DNA of 64,000 bases from CAVOGJ01 sp963695405 (GTDB lineage: Bacteria > Planctomycetota > Planctomycetia > Pirellulales > Pirellulaceae), in assembly GCA_963695405.1 (NCBI GenBank), contig CAVOGJ010000003.1, positions 248,001 to 312,000 on the forward strand. Reading direction: 5' to 3'. The position numbers and the translations under genes were made by a program. Shown in pieces: positions 9,229 through 18,188 of this stretch. The notes under the pieces were generated by a model. The model saw only the letters and a program-made list of their open reading frames with translations, was not told the origin of the DNA and searched no databases. How positions within the stretch are numbered: position 1 is the stretch's first letter; each line of letters begins with the position of its first letter.

Positions 9229-10111
9229 CGGATAAGGTAACTCGTATCAGACATTGCCCCAGCTGATTGACACGCCACGAATCTTCACCGATCGCCTCTC
9301 GGCGGCTCTCGATTCGAGGTAGCTCGATCTGCCACTCGCGCAAGACGCGTTCCGCCGCCGAATGAACCCGCGCACTTGCGTGGTCCTGGTAGAGGGCAGT
9401 GACGGCGTCGAGGATTGGCTCTCGATCCTGGGTGGAAAGTTGCTCGAAACGGCTCGCACCCATCGCCAGCACGGCCGTTCGCAGGAAGTCTGGATTCGAG
9501 CCCTCGGCCTCCAGCCGGGTGATCCAAGCAAGTAGCGAAGCCGGTGACAACCCATAGGCGGCGATATCCCTTTCGAACAAGCAGCGAGCCTGGAAATCGG
9601 CGTTTGGCGAAAATATGGGTAATCGATCGATCGACTCGCTGCCGAGCAGCGCAAGTTCGCTAACGGACCGATTGGCCAATTGTCTAGGCGTTGGGTCCGC
9701 CATCGGCAACTCCCATTGGCTTAGCAACTCGCCCGCTTGCTGAGGCGATGTCAGTCGAGCACGGATCTGTAGCAGTAGCTCGCGGACGACGCCTGGCGAT
9801 GTCTCGTCGTCAATTCGCTTCGCAAGCTCCAATGGGGTACTCGCGAGCGTCGCATAGGCAATGGCCGCCCGTGTCTTACGGGGTTCTTCAACGCTATCCA
9901 TCTGCGACTTGAGTATGGGCAGCAAGCGATCGGACAGTGGTGTGATGCTACTCGTCCAACGGGCGATGAGTTCGGTTTCCTGATCAAGCAGTCGGCGGGC
10001 AAGTTGACTGGCCAGCTCATTCCATGCTTCGTTCACCGGGTCGTAGGTGGCAAGCGCACAGGCGCACGAAACTGCGTCGGCGGATTCGTATCGTCTGCTG
10101 CGGCTTTCCAC
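9065..10111 (-). CDS. Central (HEAT-like) piece of kinase-SUMF1 gene
   Basis: Middle part of the broken kinase gene in a third frame. The coding part begins near 10060 (LATYDPVNEAWNELASQLAR) and runs through alpha-helical repeats. It reaches LYQDHASARVHSAAERVLRE, a segment that in intact planctomycete kinase-SUMF1 proteins stands just before the SUMF1 domain. It then enters the SUMF1 domain (VASHEITLGDYVAYARSR) before derailing into low-complexity sequence ending at 9065. Both ends overlap neighbouring frames that continue the homology, so two single-base shifts, at about 10035-10070 and 9090-9190, separate the three pieces. Confidence 0.7.
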   Translation of the reverse strand: MESRSRRYESADAVSCACALATYDPVNEAWNELASQLARRLLDQETELIARWTSSITPLSDRLLPILKSQMDSVEEPRKTRAAIAYATLASTPLELAKRIDDETSPGVVRELLLQIRARLTSPQQAGELLSQWELPMADPTPRQLANRSVSELALLGSESIDRLPIFSPNADFQARCLFERDIAAYGLSPASLLAWITRLEAEGSNPDFLRTAVLAMGASRFEQLSTQDREPILDAVTALYQDHASARVHSAAERVLREWQIELPRIESRREAIGEDSWRVNQLGQCLIRVTLSDGRQAEVASHEITLGDYVAYARSRATRYGPEEPCAQLDSRTDQAASAGNFNAPR

Positions 10112-11634
10112 AGCGCGGCGATCATACCCGCATCGTCGGTGGTGGATGGCGTTCCGACTTGCAGGGCGGAGGCGCGCAGCAGCTGAAACTCATCCGGCGT
10201 CTTCGCGGTCAGCAGGGATGAATAGATGCGCTCTTGGGCGGCCGCGACGAGCGCGTCGGGGAGCGGCCATTTTGTTTCCGCTCTTTGCAGCATGACAATC
10301 GCGACCGCCAGCCGATCTTTCAGCTCTGCGCGGCGCGGCGTGTCTTCCAGGTCATGCCACTCCGTTGCGAGCGAGCGGCTGGCGATCCGCTGAAACGGTT
10401 CTTGCCGTAAGTTGGTCAGCACCGCAGCGAAGGTGGGGGAGTCCAATTGGTCCAGTTGCGCCAGTTGCTGGTCGACGTAGCGTTGGCGTGCAGTCCACAT
10501 TTGGGCAGCGAAATAGGTAGAAACGCCGAATCCCAGGGCCAGAATCAGCAACGTGGCGGACAGGAGGGTAGCGACCGTCGAGTTCCTTTGTGCCCACCGC
10601 CGCACCTGTTCGACCCATCCCGCCCGTCGGCAGGAAACCGGCTCGTTACGCTGCCAGCGCGCCAGGTCTTCGACAAGCTCGGCCGCCGTTGCGTAGCGCT
10701 CGCCAGGCTCCCTTTGCAGGCACTTGCGACAGATCGCATTCAGATCGCGATCAACCCCTGGAATCGGGGGTAGCCGCTCGAGCCCGACAATGGCCGCGGC
10801 AAAACTAAACGTTGCCTCGGCGGCGCTGCGTGACCTCGTTTTTTCCGCAAAGGCGAAGGGTCGAGCCCCCGACAGTACTTCGTAGAGCATCACGCCTAAG
10901 GACCAGAGATCGGTTTGGGCATTCCAACATCCTTCCATCTGCTCCAAGCTCATATAGGGCAGCGTACCGACAAATGACCGCACGCCCTCCGTGTGTCTGC
11001 GGCTGCGACGCGCGCAACCAAAATCGGCGAGAAAGGCCGAGCCCTTATAATCCAGCAGAATATTTTCCGGCTTGATGTCACGATGCACCACGCCTGTTTC
11101 ATGGGCGTGCACGAGTGCCTCGGCGACCTGGCGTACCAACGCAACCGCCTCGTCTGCCGGGAGCCGATGCTTTTCCTTGAGTACTTCGCGCAGTGTCGTC
11201 GCCCTCTGCCGATCCGGACCTGGAATATGTTCGAAAACGATGTAGTATCCGCGCACGTTCTCACCACTTTGAAAAACCGTCACGAGATTCGGATGCCTTA
11301 ACTTCGAAGCCGCACGCGTCTCGTCATCGAGCATCCGGCGTGCGGCGTGCCTATCGAGTTTATCGAGCAGCTTGAGTGCCACCATCCGTTCCAGTTTCAG
11401 ATCGTGCGCGAGAAAGACCGAACCAAAACCTCCATTTCCCAAGAGACGACGAATCTCAAAATGATCGATGGAAGCAGGAGGATCGGAGAAAGGAGCCACT
11501 CGACTGGCAGGCGTCTCCTGGTCCAAATCTGAGACGGGAAAAGTCGTTTGATCGGCCAAAGACGGCGGCGGCGCGGCATGACCCTTGGCGGCCCCGGCAC
11601 GATCTTCGGACGAGCGATGTTCTTCGCCTACCAT
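10033..11634 (-). CDS. Serine/threonine protein kinase with TM segment
   Basis: Hanks-type kinase, 533 residues from the ATG at 11634. That start has AGAGGAAAG just upstream and overlaps the stop of the preceding kinase by 7 bases; a longer upstream frame lies inside that gene. Kinase motifs are LLGNGGFGSVFLA (P-loop), K88, HRDIKPEN at 184-191 and DFG at 204-206, followed by GTLPYMSLEQ. A single transmembrane helix lies near 375-400 (TLLSATLLILALGFGVSTYF), with an extracytoplasmic helical part after it. The natural protein should continue into the two pieces downstream (9065-10111 and 8455-9228); the last about 15 residues of this frame are an artefact of the frameshift. Confidence 0.85.
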   Translation of the reverse strand: MVGEEHRSSEDRAGAAKGHAAPPPSLADQTTFPVSDLDQETPASRVAPFSDPPASIDHFEIRRLLGNGGFGSVFLAHDLKLERMVALKLLDKLDRHAARRMLDDETRAASKLRHPNLVTVFQSGENVRGYYIVFEHIPGPDRQRATTLREVLKEKHRLPADEAVALVRQVAEALVHAHETGVVHRDIKPENILLDYKGSAFLADFGCARRSRRHTEGVRSFVGTLPYMSLEQMEGCWNAQTDLWSLGVMLYEVLSGARPFAFAEKTRSRSAAEATFSFAAAIVGLERLPPIPGVDRDLNAICRKCLQREPGERYATAAELVEDLARWQRNEPVSCRRAGWVEQVRRWAQRNSTVATLLSATLLILALGFGVSTYFAAQMWTARQRYVDQQLAQLDQLDSPTFAAVLTNLRQEPFQRIASRSLATEWHDLEDTPRRAELKDRLAVAIVMLQRAETKWPLPDALVAAAQERIYSSLLTAKTPDEFQLLRASALQVGTPSTTDDAGMIAALWKAAADDTNPPTQFRAPVRLPPTTR

Positions 11635-12581
11635 GTGCTTTCCTCTGCATAATTTCGGATCGCCTCGGCAAACGCTTGGGCGGAAGCAAAACGATCCGCC
11701 GGCGACTTGGCGATCGCCCGGCGGCAAATAAGCTCCACGCGCGGATCAAGGTCCGGGCGGAATTGGTCCAGCGGCGTCGGACGGCTGGCAACGATGCTGC
11801 CTAACATCGTTGCCAGATTTCCAGTAAAAGGAATCGATCCAGAGAGTAGTTCGTAGAGGATGATGCCCAGGCTGTAGATATCCGTAGCCGGTCCAATTTG
11901 CTCGTCGTGACCGTTGATTTGTTCAGGTGCCATGTAGGCAGGCGTTCCGGCCACCACCCCGGACACCGTGAGTAATGTCTCGTCGCGGTCCAGCCGTCGC
12001 GCCATGCCGAAATCGATCAAATACGGTTCCCCTCCACGATCGATCAGGATGTTACCCGGCTTCAGATCTCGATGCAGAACCCCTGCATCATGTGCCGCCT
12101 GCAGTCCTCCTGCCAATTTCTCTACGATTCCCAAAGCGGTCGAGACCGGAACTTGTGCGGACTCGCGCAGCCAATCGGCAAGCGAAGCGCCTTCGACATA
12201 TGCCATCGTCAGATAGTAACGGCCCTCATGTTGGCCGACTTCGTAAACGGGACACACGTTGGGGTGCTGAATCGTGGCCGCCGCGTGGGCTTCACGAAGG
12301 AATCGCTTAATCGTAAGCGCGTCATCTTCTATTTCGAAAAACGGTGTTTTCAGAGCCACCCGGCGGTGCAATTGTTCGTCCTCAGCCAGATAAACGGCGC
12401 CCATCCCTCCTTCACCTAGTTTCGAAATAATCCGATATCGCCCGAAGGACACGTCCGGATGGTCGATACCCTCGTCACGTCGAGTCATCTTCGCAAATAA
12501 TTCAGGGAAATCAGGATTGCCCGGTGTCGCGGCGGGCGGCAAGTCTCGGCTGCCATCGGGTTCATCCGCGGACGGTCGCAT
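11628..12581 (-). CDS. Serine/threonine protein kinase (soluble)
   Basis: 317-residue Hanks-type kinase with no transmembrane segment. Glycine loop LGEGGMGAVYLAE, K78, HRDLKPGN at 170-177, DFG at 190-192 and GTPAYMAPEQ are all present, so it should be active. The ATG at 12581 lies 4 bases after the stop of the sigma-factor gene; the longer frame from 12635 overlaps that gene. The kinase domain fills nearly the whole protein, leaving a Pro-rich N-terminal tail of about 45 residues. Its position between a sigma factor and a transmembrane kinase suggests a phosphorylation relay controlling the sigma factor. This sigma-kinase linkage is known in planctomycetes, but direct phosphorylation here is inference. 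Confidence 0.9.
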   Translation of the reverse strand: MRPSADEPDGSRDLPPAATPGNPDFPELFAKMTRRDEGIDHPDVSFGRYRIISKLGEGGMGAVYLAEDEQLHRRVALKTPFFEIEDDALTIKRFLREAHAAATIQHPNVCPVYEVGQHEGRYYLTMAYVEGASLADWLRESAQVPVSTALGIVEKLAGGLQAAHDAGVLHRDLKPGNILIDRGGEPYLIDFGMARRLDRDETLLTVSGVVAGTPAYMAPEQINGHDEQIGPATDIYSLGIILYELLSGSIPFTGNLATMLGSIVASRPTPLDQFRPDLDPRVELICRRAIAKSPADRFASAQAFAEAIRNYAEESTW

Positions 12582-12585
12582 GACG

Positions 12586-13932
12586 TTAGATATCCATGCT
12601 GTCGACCACTCGCCGCGCAAGTGGGTGAAATTCACTCTCGAACCAGGGTTGCTCGCACAACCAATCGTAACCGGCCTTTAACTCGGTATCTCGCAGACCC
12701 GTGATCCTCGTACCCCCATGAACGAAAGCCGCTGCCACGATCAGCAAATAGATTCCGTTTGCCAACGTCGAGGGAAGCAAGGCATCCTGTCCCAAGCGCC
12801 CGACATTGGCCCAGTCTTTCGCGCGCCGTAATAACTCGACCGGCGGTACGGGGTCGAGCACCAAGTCCCGCAGCGTCCCCGGGCCTTCATATTCAAGGCC
12901 CGGCAGGTCTCGCAGCGCCGTGTTCATCACTTCGGCAAAGTGGTCCACCCATTGGGAATCGTGCACGGCGTCCGCGCCAAGCTGAAACATGCTCGCCAGA
13001 CTCGCTGCTTCACTCGCTTGCCGCCGTGTCAGCCGCAGCCAAAAGTCCGATTTAAGGTGATCAGACACCTCACTTCCGCCGGAAATTTCTCGTGACAAGG
13101 ATGTGACTGAACGGGTCTTTGCCAGGATAGCCCTCAGCTCCTTGATTTCCCGCTCGATATCCTGCCGGACTGCCAGCTCGGACAGCTGATCGTTGGCCTC
13201 GACGTCACTTGAGACCGGGGTGGCGACATGGCCCGGCGGATCAGGCGCGGCGCTGGTCCCTGCAACGCTTCCATCGTGGGTAATATATTCCCGAATCACT
13301 TGACGCAACTGTCGCGCGAACTGTCGCTTGGCACTGACCAATTGATTCATCGCCGCTTTTCCGTCAACCAACCCATTTGCCTGTGCGACGTCGTGATAGG
13401 CTGGCAACGGTGTCTCGTCGAGCAACGGTCCCAGAATTCGCTGCTCGAAAACTCTCCACCGCACGGCCTGAGCATTCGCCTCACACTCACGCTGCATGCG
13501 AGTCAGTGCCTGCGCGAGGACGTCCAGACACCACGCGCGATCAAACGCTTCAGCCGGCGAATCCGCTGCGGCGGCAAGTCGATCGGCCTGAAGATCCTCC
13601 AAGCTCGACATGCGTTCCGGTGATCGCTTGGCCGCCGTGGTGCGGCGATGCTGCGTAATGGCGAATCGGTCAAGAGCCGTGAGCAACAGCGTTCTTAGCT
13701 TGCCTCGCTTGGGATCGGCATTCGATAGCAATCGCCGGTCGAGGATCTCGAGCATGAAGTCCTGAATCAAGTCTTCGGCCTGTTCCGGTGCTAATCCCTT
13801 GTATCGTAAATGCGCATACATCGGCAGCCAGTAGGAATCAAGCAACTGCCCCATCTGTTCCCGCGATGCGGGGGAGGACGTTCGACAGACCCGCCGCAAG
13901 AGTGACCATTGCGTGGTGGGAAATCGGGTCAT
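12586..13932 (-). CDS. ECF-type RNA polymerase sigma factor, kinase-associated group
   Basis: 448 residues from the ATG at 13932; a GTG 12 bases further up is an alternative. The N-terminal about 190 residues form a sigma-70 ECF-like core: FPTTQWSLLRRV, then AEDLIQDFMLEILDRR (region 2) and later PAYHDVAQANGLVDGKAAMN (region 4-like helix-turn-helix). This layout matches planctomycete ECF factors that neighbour serine/threonine kinases. There is no anti-sigma gene. Instead the protein has a C-terminal extension of about 250 residues with predicted helices and no membrane segment, which may be where control acts. It is the first gene of the operon with two kinases. Confidence 0.82.
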   Translation of the reverse strand: MTRFPTTQWSLLRRVCRTSSPASREQMGQLLDSYWLPMYAHLRYKGLAPEQAEDLIQDFMLEILDRRLLSNADPKRGKLRTLLLTALDRFAITQHRRTTAAKRSPERMSSLEDLQADRLAAAADSPAEAFDRAWCLDVLAQALTRMQRECEANAQAVRWRVFEQRILGPLLDETPLPAYHDVAQANGLVDGKAAMNQLVSAKRQFARQLRQVIREYITHDGSVAGTSAAPDPPGHVATPVSSDVEANDQLSELAVRQDIEREIKELRAILAKTRSVTSLSREISGGSEVSDHLKSDFWLRLTRRQASEAASLASMFQLGADAVHDSQWVDHFAEVMNTALRDLPGLEYEGPGTLRDLVLDPVPPVELLRRAKDWANVGRLGQDALLPSTLANGIYLLIVAAAFVHGGTRITGLRDTELKAGYDWLCEQPWFESEFHPLARRVVDSMDI

Positions 13933-14647
13933 GGGGCAGCTCACATCGACGCATCGATGTCTGGACGATCCACCGGCGACTGACCTCGACCATGGATGCC
14001 GCGTGCCAGCCGTAAGAATACCGCATTCTCACGATCGCTGCCGTTTGTGTCAATTGACGCAGCGCCTTGTCGGCTTGCGCCACCAAACCAATGGATCGCG
14101 CGTCTCTCGTGTTGAAACAGGAGGTCTTGCTAATCATGGGATGCAGGCGCCTTAAAATTGGAAAACGGGCCGCCGAGTCTCCGCCGGAAGACTCGTGTGA
14201 TGCCAATCACGACTCGGCGACCCCCGTTGGAGATGAATCAGGCGACCGGGTGGAACCGCTCGCGAAGCGAGTTCGATCCTCACCATCTCGCGATGCTCTA
14301 CCACTGGAATCGCAAAGCTGCCAAGAATTCTGCGCCCACCCCAACAAGAATCGCGTGTCTCTTTCCGCCCGTGGCCCTCGACCAGCCAACAAGGGCCTGG
14401 GCCAATGCAATCCGTGAATTTCGTCCCTGGCGCAGAATCAGACGCGTTTTCGCGAAACTAGAAGTGGAGGACGGGCACGACGTTGGCGTCGTGAAGGGAG
14501 CACCCTGCACCCATCGGCAGGCGATCGCCGTCGCCCTCACGACACCCCGCACATTTCCGCCCACCGGTTTGGGCCAGGCGGAAGGCGATGCGACGGACAG
14601 GAATGCCACGACCGAGATTGGACGGCACGACGGGGGAACGTTGGAGA
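13933..14647. other. Divergent intergenic region between two sigma genes
   Basis: About 700 bases between the ECF sigma gene (minus) and the RpoD-like gene (plus). Frames crossing it in several directions are Arg/Ala/Pro-rich and overlap each other, with no family features, so I see no gene. It must hold promoters for both sigma loci, but no clear -35/-10 pair stands out. Confidence 0.4.
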
Positions 14648-16204
14648 ATGGACGTGAACTACGAGAAGAGCGCACAGCATCTATGGCACCTACCGGTCCC
14701 CTGCCCTTTGCATATTGTCTCACGCAACCCGGAGGCCGACGATCCGTCGGCAAGCGGGTCATCTGACGAATCCGCGATGGTTGGCGAACCGTTCGAGGTT
14801 CCACTGGACGAGGTTCAGCGCGACGAGACGGGCTCGTCCGATGATCATGTACGAATTTACCTCGAAGACATGGGCAAAGCGCCGAGGCTCACGGATAAGG
14901 AAGAATATCGGGTCGCGAGGCAGATCGCTGATGGTCGGCGGCGCTATCGAATGAGCCTGCTGGCCTCAGATTTCGTCTTGCAACACGCTCTCGCCGAGCT
15001 GCTCAAAGTTCAATCCGGACAACGGAGATTTGACCGCGTCGTCGACGTCTCGGTGTCCGACTGGGGAGAGAAGAAACGTCTGCTCAGCCGGCTTGGCCCG
15101 AACCTCGCGACGCTGCAGCAACTCTTAATCCATAACAACCGCGATTTTCGTGTTGCCATCTCACGATCCTGTCCCCTCGCGGATCGACGGCAGGCTTGGA
15201 AACGTCTCATTCGCCGACGCTATCGAGCAGTTCGTTTGGTGGAAGAACTGAAACTGCGGACGGAAGTCTTGAATCGGTGGTGCGGACAGCTAAGTCAGAT
15301 CTCACAGCGGATGCACACCTTGCACGGTCAACTGCGCGATGCTGCAGGCGAAACCGCCGATACGACGTCAACTCAGGCATGCCGTGCAGAGTTGCGGGCG
15401 CTGATGCGAACCTCGTTGGAGAGCCCCGCCACTCTTTGTCGCCGACATGAAAGAACACTCGACTATCGCGACGACTATCGTGCGGCTATTCGCCGCATGA
15501 CCGCAGGCAATCTACGATTGGTCGTTTCCATTGCCAAAAGATACGATATCGACGGGATGGCTGCGCTTGATCTGATCCAGGAAGGTAACGCGGGACTGAT
15601 GCGGGCCGCCGATAAGTTTGACCACACATTGGGCTATAAGTTTTCTACCTATGCAACCTGGTGGATTCGGCAAGCCATCACACGAGCCATTGGAAATCAG
15701 TGTCGAACCATTCGCGTTCCCGTACATGCCAACGCACCGCTGAAGCGAGTGCGGACGGCGACACGCGAACTTCTGCAAGAGCTCGAACGGGAACCCACGG
15801 TGGAAGAGGTCGCCGCCCGTGTCGGGCTGTCTCGGAGAGTGATTCAACGAGTCCTGCATACCGCTCGACAGCCGATATCGCTTGATCAGAAAGTCAACGA
15901 CCGCCAACTGGGAGAAATCATCGAAGATCCGCGGCATGAAGAGCCGCCATTCGATTCGAATCAAGAAGCGTTGCGAAGTCGTATCGATATGGTGATGCAA
16001 AAGCTGAATGATCGCGAGCGGGAAATCATCCGCCTGCGTTACGGCCTGGGCGACGGCAAGACGCATACGCTCCAAGAGGTCGGCACGATCTTTCGCGTCA
16101 CGCGCGAACGCGTGCGGCAAATTGAGTGTCACGCGATCCGCAAATTGAGTTCGCCCACCGTTTACCGCAAATTAGAGGCATTCCTGGACGACCGGGCGGG
16201 ATAG
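14648..16204 (+). CDS. RNA polymerase sigma-70 factor, RpoD/group 2 type
   Basis: 518-residue primary-like sigma factor. Region 1.2 is DDHVRIYLEDMGKAPRLTDK near residues 75-95. Regions 2.1-2.4 run from RAAIRRMTAGNLRLVVSIAK through LDLIQEGNAGLMRAADKFD to YKFSTYATWWIRQAITRAIG. Region 3 contains REPTVEEVAARVGLS. Region 4 contains LNDREREIIRLRYGLG and VTRERVRQIECHAIRKL. The conserved core and the long basic non-conserved region between 1.2 and 2 place it among RpoD/SigA-like factors. It could be an alternative group 2 factor, since planctomycetes often hold several. The ATG at 14648 follows GGAG closely; an upstream ATG at 14588 would add 20 basic residues and is less likely. Promoter recognition of the canonical -35/-10 type is expected. 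Confidence 0.9.
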   Translation: MDVNYEKSAQHLWHLPVPCPLHIVSRNPEADDPSASGSSDESAMVGEPFEVPLDEVQRDETGSSDDHVRIYLEDMGKAPRLTDKEEYRVARQIADGRRRYRMSLLASDFVLQHALAELLKVQSGQRRFDRVVDVSVSDWGEKKRLLSRLGPNLATLQQLLIHNNRDFRVAISRSCPLADRRQAWKRLIRRRYRAVRLVEELKLRTEVLNRWCGQLSQISQRMHTLHGQLRDAAGETADTTSTQACRAELRALMRTSLESPATLCRRHERTLDYRDDYRAAIRRMTAGNLRLVVSIAKRYDIDGMAALDLIQEGNAGLMRAADKFDHTLGYKFSTYATWWIRQAITRAIGNQCRTIRVPVHANAPLKRVRTATRELLQELEREPTVEEVAARVGLSRRVIQRVLHTARQPISLDQKVNDRQLGEIIEDPRHEEPPFDSNQEALRSRIDMVMQKLNDREREIIRLRYGLGDGKTHTLQEVGTIFRVTRERVRQIECHAIRKLSSPTVYRKLEAFLDDRAG

Positions 16205-16235
16205 CGATCTCCCCGGTGGACTGTGGATTGGCAAC

Positions 16236-16580
16236 TCATCCATACTGGTCGTCGCTGCGGCAATTCCAAGCGCCACGGATGCGAAACCAGACGCAGGGCA
16301 ACGTGCCGAGCAGAAGGATCAAGATTTGACGCTGCAGCGCCCTGTTGTCGTCCAGCCCCTCGCCGACATCTGCCGCGAGGGAGGCCGCGGCAAGCATCCC
16401 GATTGCCAGCCAGCCGCTGCGCGTTGCCAGGGCCAATGCGGAGAGCATTAAGAACCCGCAGCCGATGAATCCGATGAAAGGCGTGAATGCTGAGAATATG
16501 GCACAGATCGTGACGAATTCCAGGAGTTCAAGCACTCCGAATCGTACACGACCGTTACTTACGGCACGAGTATTCATCAT
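16236..16580 (-). CDS. Small multi-pass membrane protein, unknown
   Basis: 114 residues starting at the paired ATGATG at 16580. After a short polar start (VRFGVLELLEFVTICAIFSA) come three hydrophobic segments covering about residues 20-75 and a further one near 90-105. The opening resembles small planctomycete membrane proteins that I cannot assign to a function. It ends 31 bases from the convergent sigma-factor gene. Confidence 0.55.
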   Translation of the reverse strand: MMNTRAVSNGRVRFGVLELLEFVTICAIFSAFTPFIGFIGCGFLMLSALALATRSGWLAIGMLAAASLAADVGEGLDDNRALQRQILILLLGTLPCVWFRIRGAWNCRSDDQYG

Positions 16581-16756
16581 GGCGCCCTCCGCATATCTAC
16601 GCGGTGGAAACCGCAGCACGGTGGAACGAACAACCGACGGAACGGGCCTCGGCTCTCTCTCCGGGGCAGGCTAAGCTGATCTTCTTGGTCGGCTTCCGAT
16701 GGTCGTCGCGCGGCCGGAATTGCCAGAGCCGTCGCGACGCATGTGAAAGGTAACCC

Positions 16757-18112
16757 GTGCCCTATCTCTTACGACTTTGGTTCGGCGTTTCGGAGCCGGT
16801 TGGCCGAAAAGCCTATGCGGTATCCGGTTTTGCACTATTACTTTTCAAGTATAGCGTCGAAACCCTCGTCATTTGGATTTCTGCATCCGCCCTCTTCTTG
16901 CCGTGGCAATTCCTCAACCCGGTACTAAGTGTTCGCACCGAAATGCTGCACAGCGCTCCCCCTTGGGTGGGCTGGAGCTTGTTTATTTGGTCGCTGCCGT
17001 TTCTCTGGATCGCCCTGTCCATGAGTGTGCGGCGAGCCGCCGATAGTGGTCGTTCGCCCTGGTTGGGGCTAGTGATCCTGGTGCCGCTCATTAACCTGAT
17101 TTTCATGCTGTGGATGTGCTGCCTGCCGACCGACCCGGAACAGCGGTGGTCGCCAGCGAGCCGACCGGTGCCGGGCAAGAGCGATGCGAAGCATGCCGTG
17201 ATCGCGCTCGGAATCAGCTTGATGCTTGGCGCCGCCATGATGATGGTGAGCGTGCTCTTACTCGAGTCATACGGCGCCTCGCTCTTTCTGGGCACGCCGC
17301 TGCTGATGGGGGCCGTTGCGTCGTACGTCTACAACCGCGCGGCAGCCCACGGTTACGCTGCTGCCGTGGGCCTCGGTATCGCGGCGGTGGGGGTTGGCGG
17401 CGCAGGGCTATTGCTGTTCGCATTGGAAGGGCTGATCTGTGTCGCCATGGCGGTGCCGCTGATGGTACCTCTCGGGGCGCTCGGTGGACTGCTGGGCAAG
17501 GCAATCGCGGACTCCGCGCGACCGAATGGACGCGAAGTGATGGCTGCGCTGCTGGTATTGCCCGTGCTCACGCTTGCCGAGGCAAGATTCGCATCAACAA
17601 CCGAATACAAAGTGACGACGTCGGTCGAAATGGAAGCTCCGGCAGAGACCGTCTGGAAATACGTGATCGACTTTCCAGATTTACCACCCCCGACGGCCTG
17701 GTATTTTCGCATGGGAATCGCCTATCCCTGCCGTGCTCGTATCTTCGGCCGCGGCGTGGGAGCGACACGCCACTGCGAATTTACCACGGGCACCTTCGTC
17801 GAACCGATCACCGCCTGGGATCCCGCGCGACGCCTGGCGTTCGAGGTAACGGACCAGCCACCGCCCATGTTCGAGCTGAGTCCGTACCACAACCTGCACC
17901 CACCACACCTTGATGGCTACCTACGCAGCACGCGGGGTGAATTTCGATTGATTCCCTTGCCCGGCCACCGGACGCGGGTGGAAGGTAGCACCTGGTACGA
18001 AATCAATATGTTTCCACAGGCTTACTGGACGCTTTGGTCCAACCAGATCATCCATCGCATTCACCTGCGGGTGTTGACTCACATCCAACAACTCGCGGAG
18101 GGTCGCCAATAG
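16757..18112 (+). CDS. DUF805-like membrane protein fused to SRPBCC domain
   Basis: 451 residues, GTG start with AAAGGT upstream. The N-terminal about 125 residues look like a DUF805 unit: several hydrophobic helices with RRAADSGRSPWLGLVILVPL, close to the family's RRLHDxGxSG pattern, and NLIFMLWMC. A second membrane block follows (about 140-270) with alternating Gly/Ala-rich helices. From about 275 to the end is a soluble SRPBCC (START/polyketide-cyclase-like) domain: VTTSVEMEAPAETVWKYVID, then GVGATRHCEFTTGTFVEPIT, and WYEINMFPQAYWTLWS near the end. Such ligand-binding domains bind lipids or hydrophobic compounds. The fusion suggests a membrane protein that binds or senses a lipid; no substrate can be named. 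Confidence 0.75.
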   Translation: MPYLLRLWFGVSEPVGRKAYAVSGFALLLFKYSVETLVIWISASALFLPWQFLNPVLSVRTEMLHSAPPWVGWSLFIWSLPFLWIALSMSVRRAADSGRSPWLGLVILVPLINLIFMLWMCCLPTDPEQRWSPASRPVPGKSDAKHAVIALGISLMLGAAMMMVSVLLLESYGASLFLGTPLLMGAVASYVYNRAAAHGYAAAVGLGIAAVGVGGAGLLLFALEGLICVAMAVPLMVPLGALGGLLGKAIADSARPNGREVMAALLVLPVLTLAEARFASTTEYKVTTSVEMEAPAETVWKYVIDFPDLPPPTAWYFRMGIAYPCRARIFGRGVGATRHCEFTTGTFVEPITAWDPARRLAFEVTDQPPPMFELSPYHNLHPPHLDGYLRSTRGEFRLIPLPGHRTRVEGSTWYEINMFPQAYWTLWSNQIIHRIHLRVLTHIQQLAEGRQ

Positions 18113-18188
18113 AGTGCGGCGTCGAACTCCTGCGACGAGAACGCGAACAGGAGTCGCCTCTCTCCGACCAACATGGTCCGGGTATTTC

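Noticed and set aside
13933..14647. Possible RNA gene in the long gap between sigma genes
   Set aside because: No tRNA arm motifs, no strong hairpins and no terminator seen.
14298..14804. Minus-strand frame of 168 residues over the sigma-gene upstream region
   Set aside because: Pro/Arg/Ser-rich, overlaps the start of the sigma gene and other frames; no ribosome site or motif.
17110..17913. 267-residue plus-strand frame
   Set aside because: Shadow of the DUF805-SRPBCC gene in another frame; highly Arg-rich.
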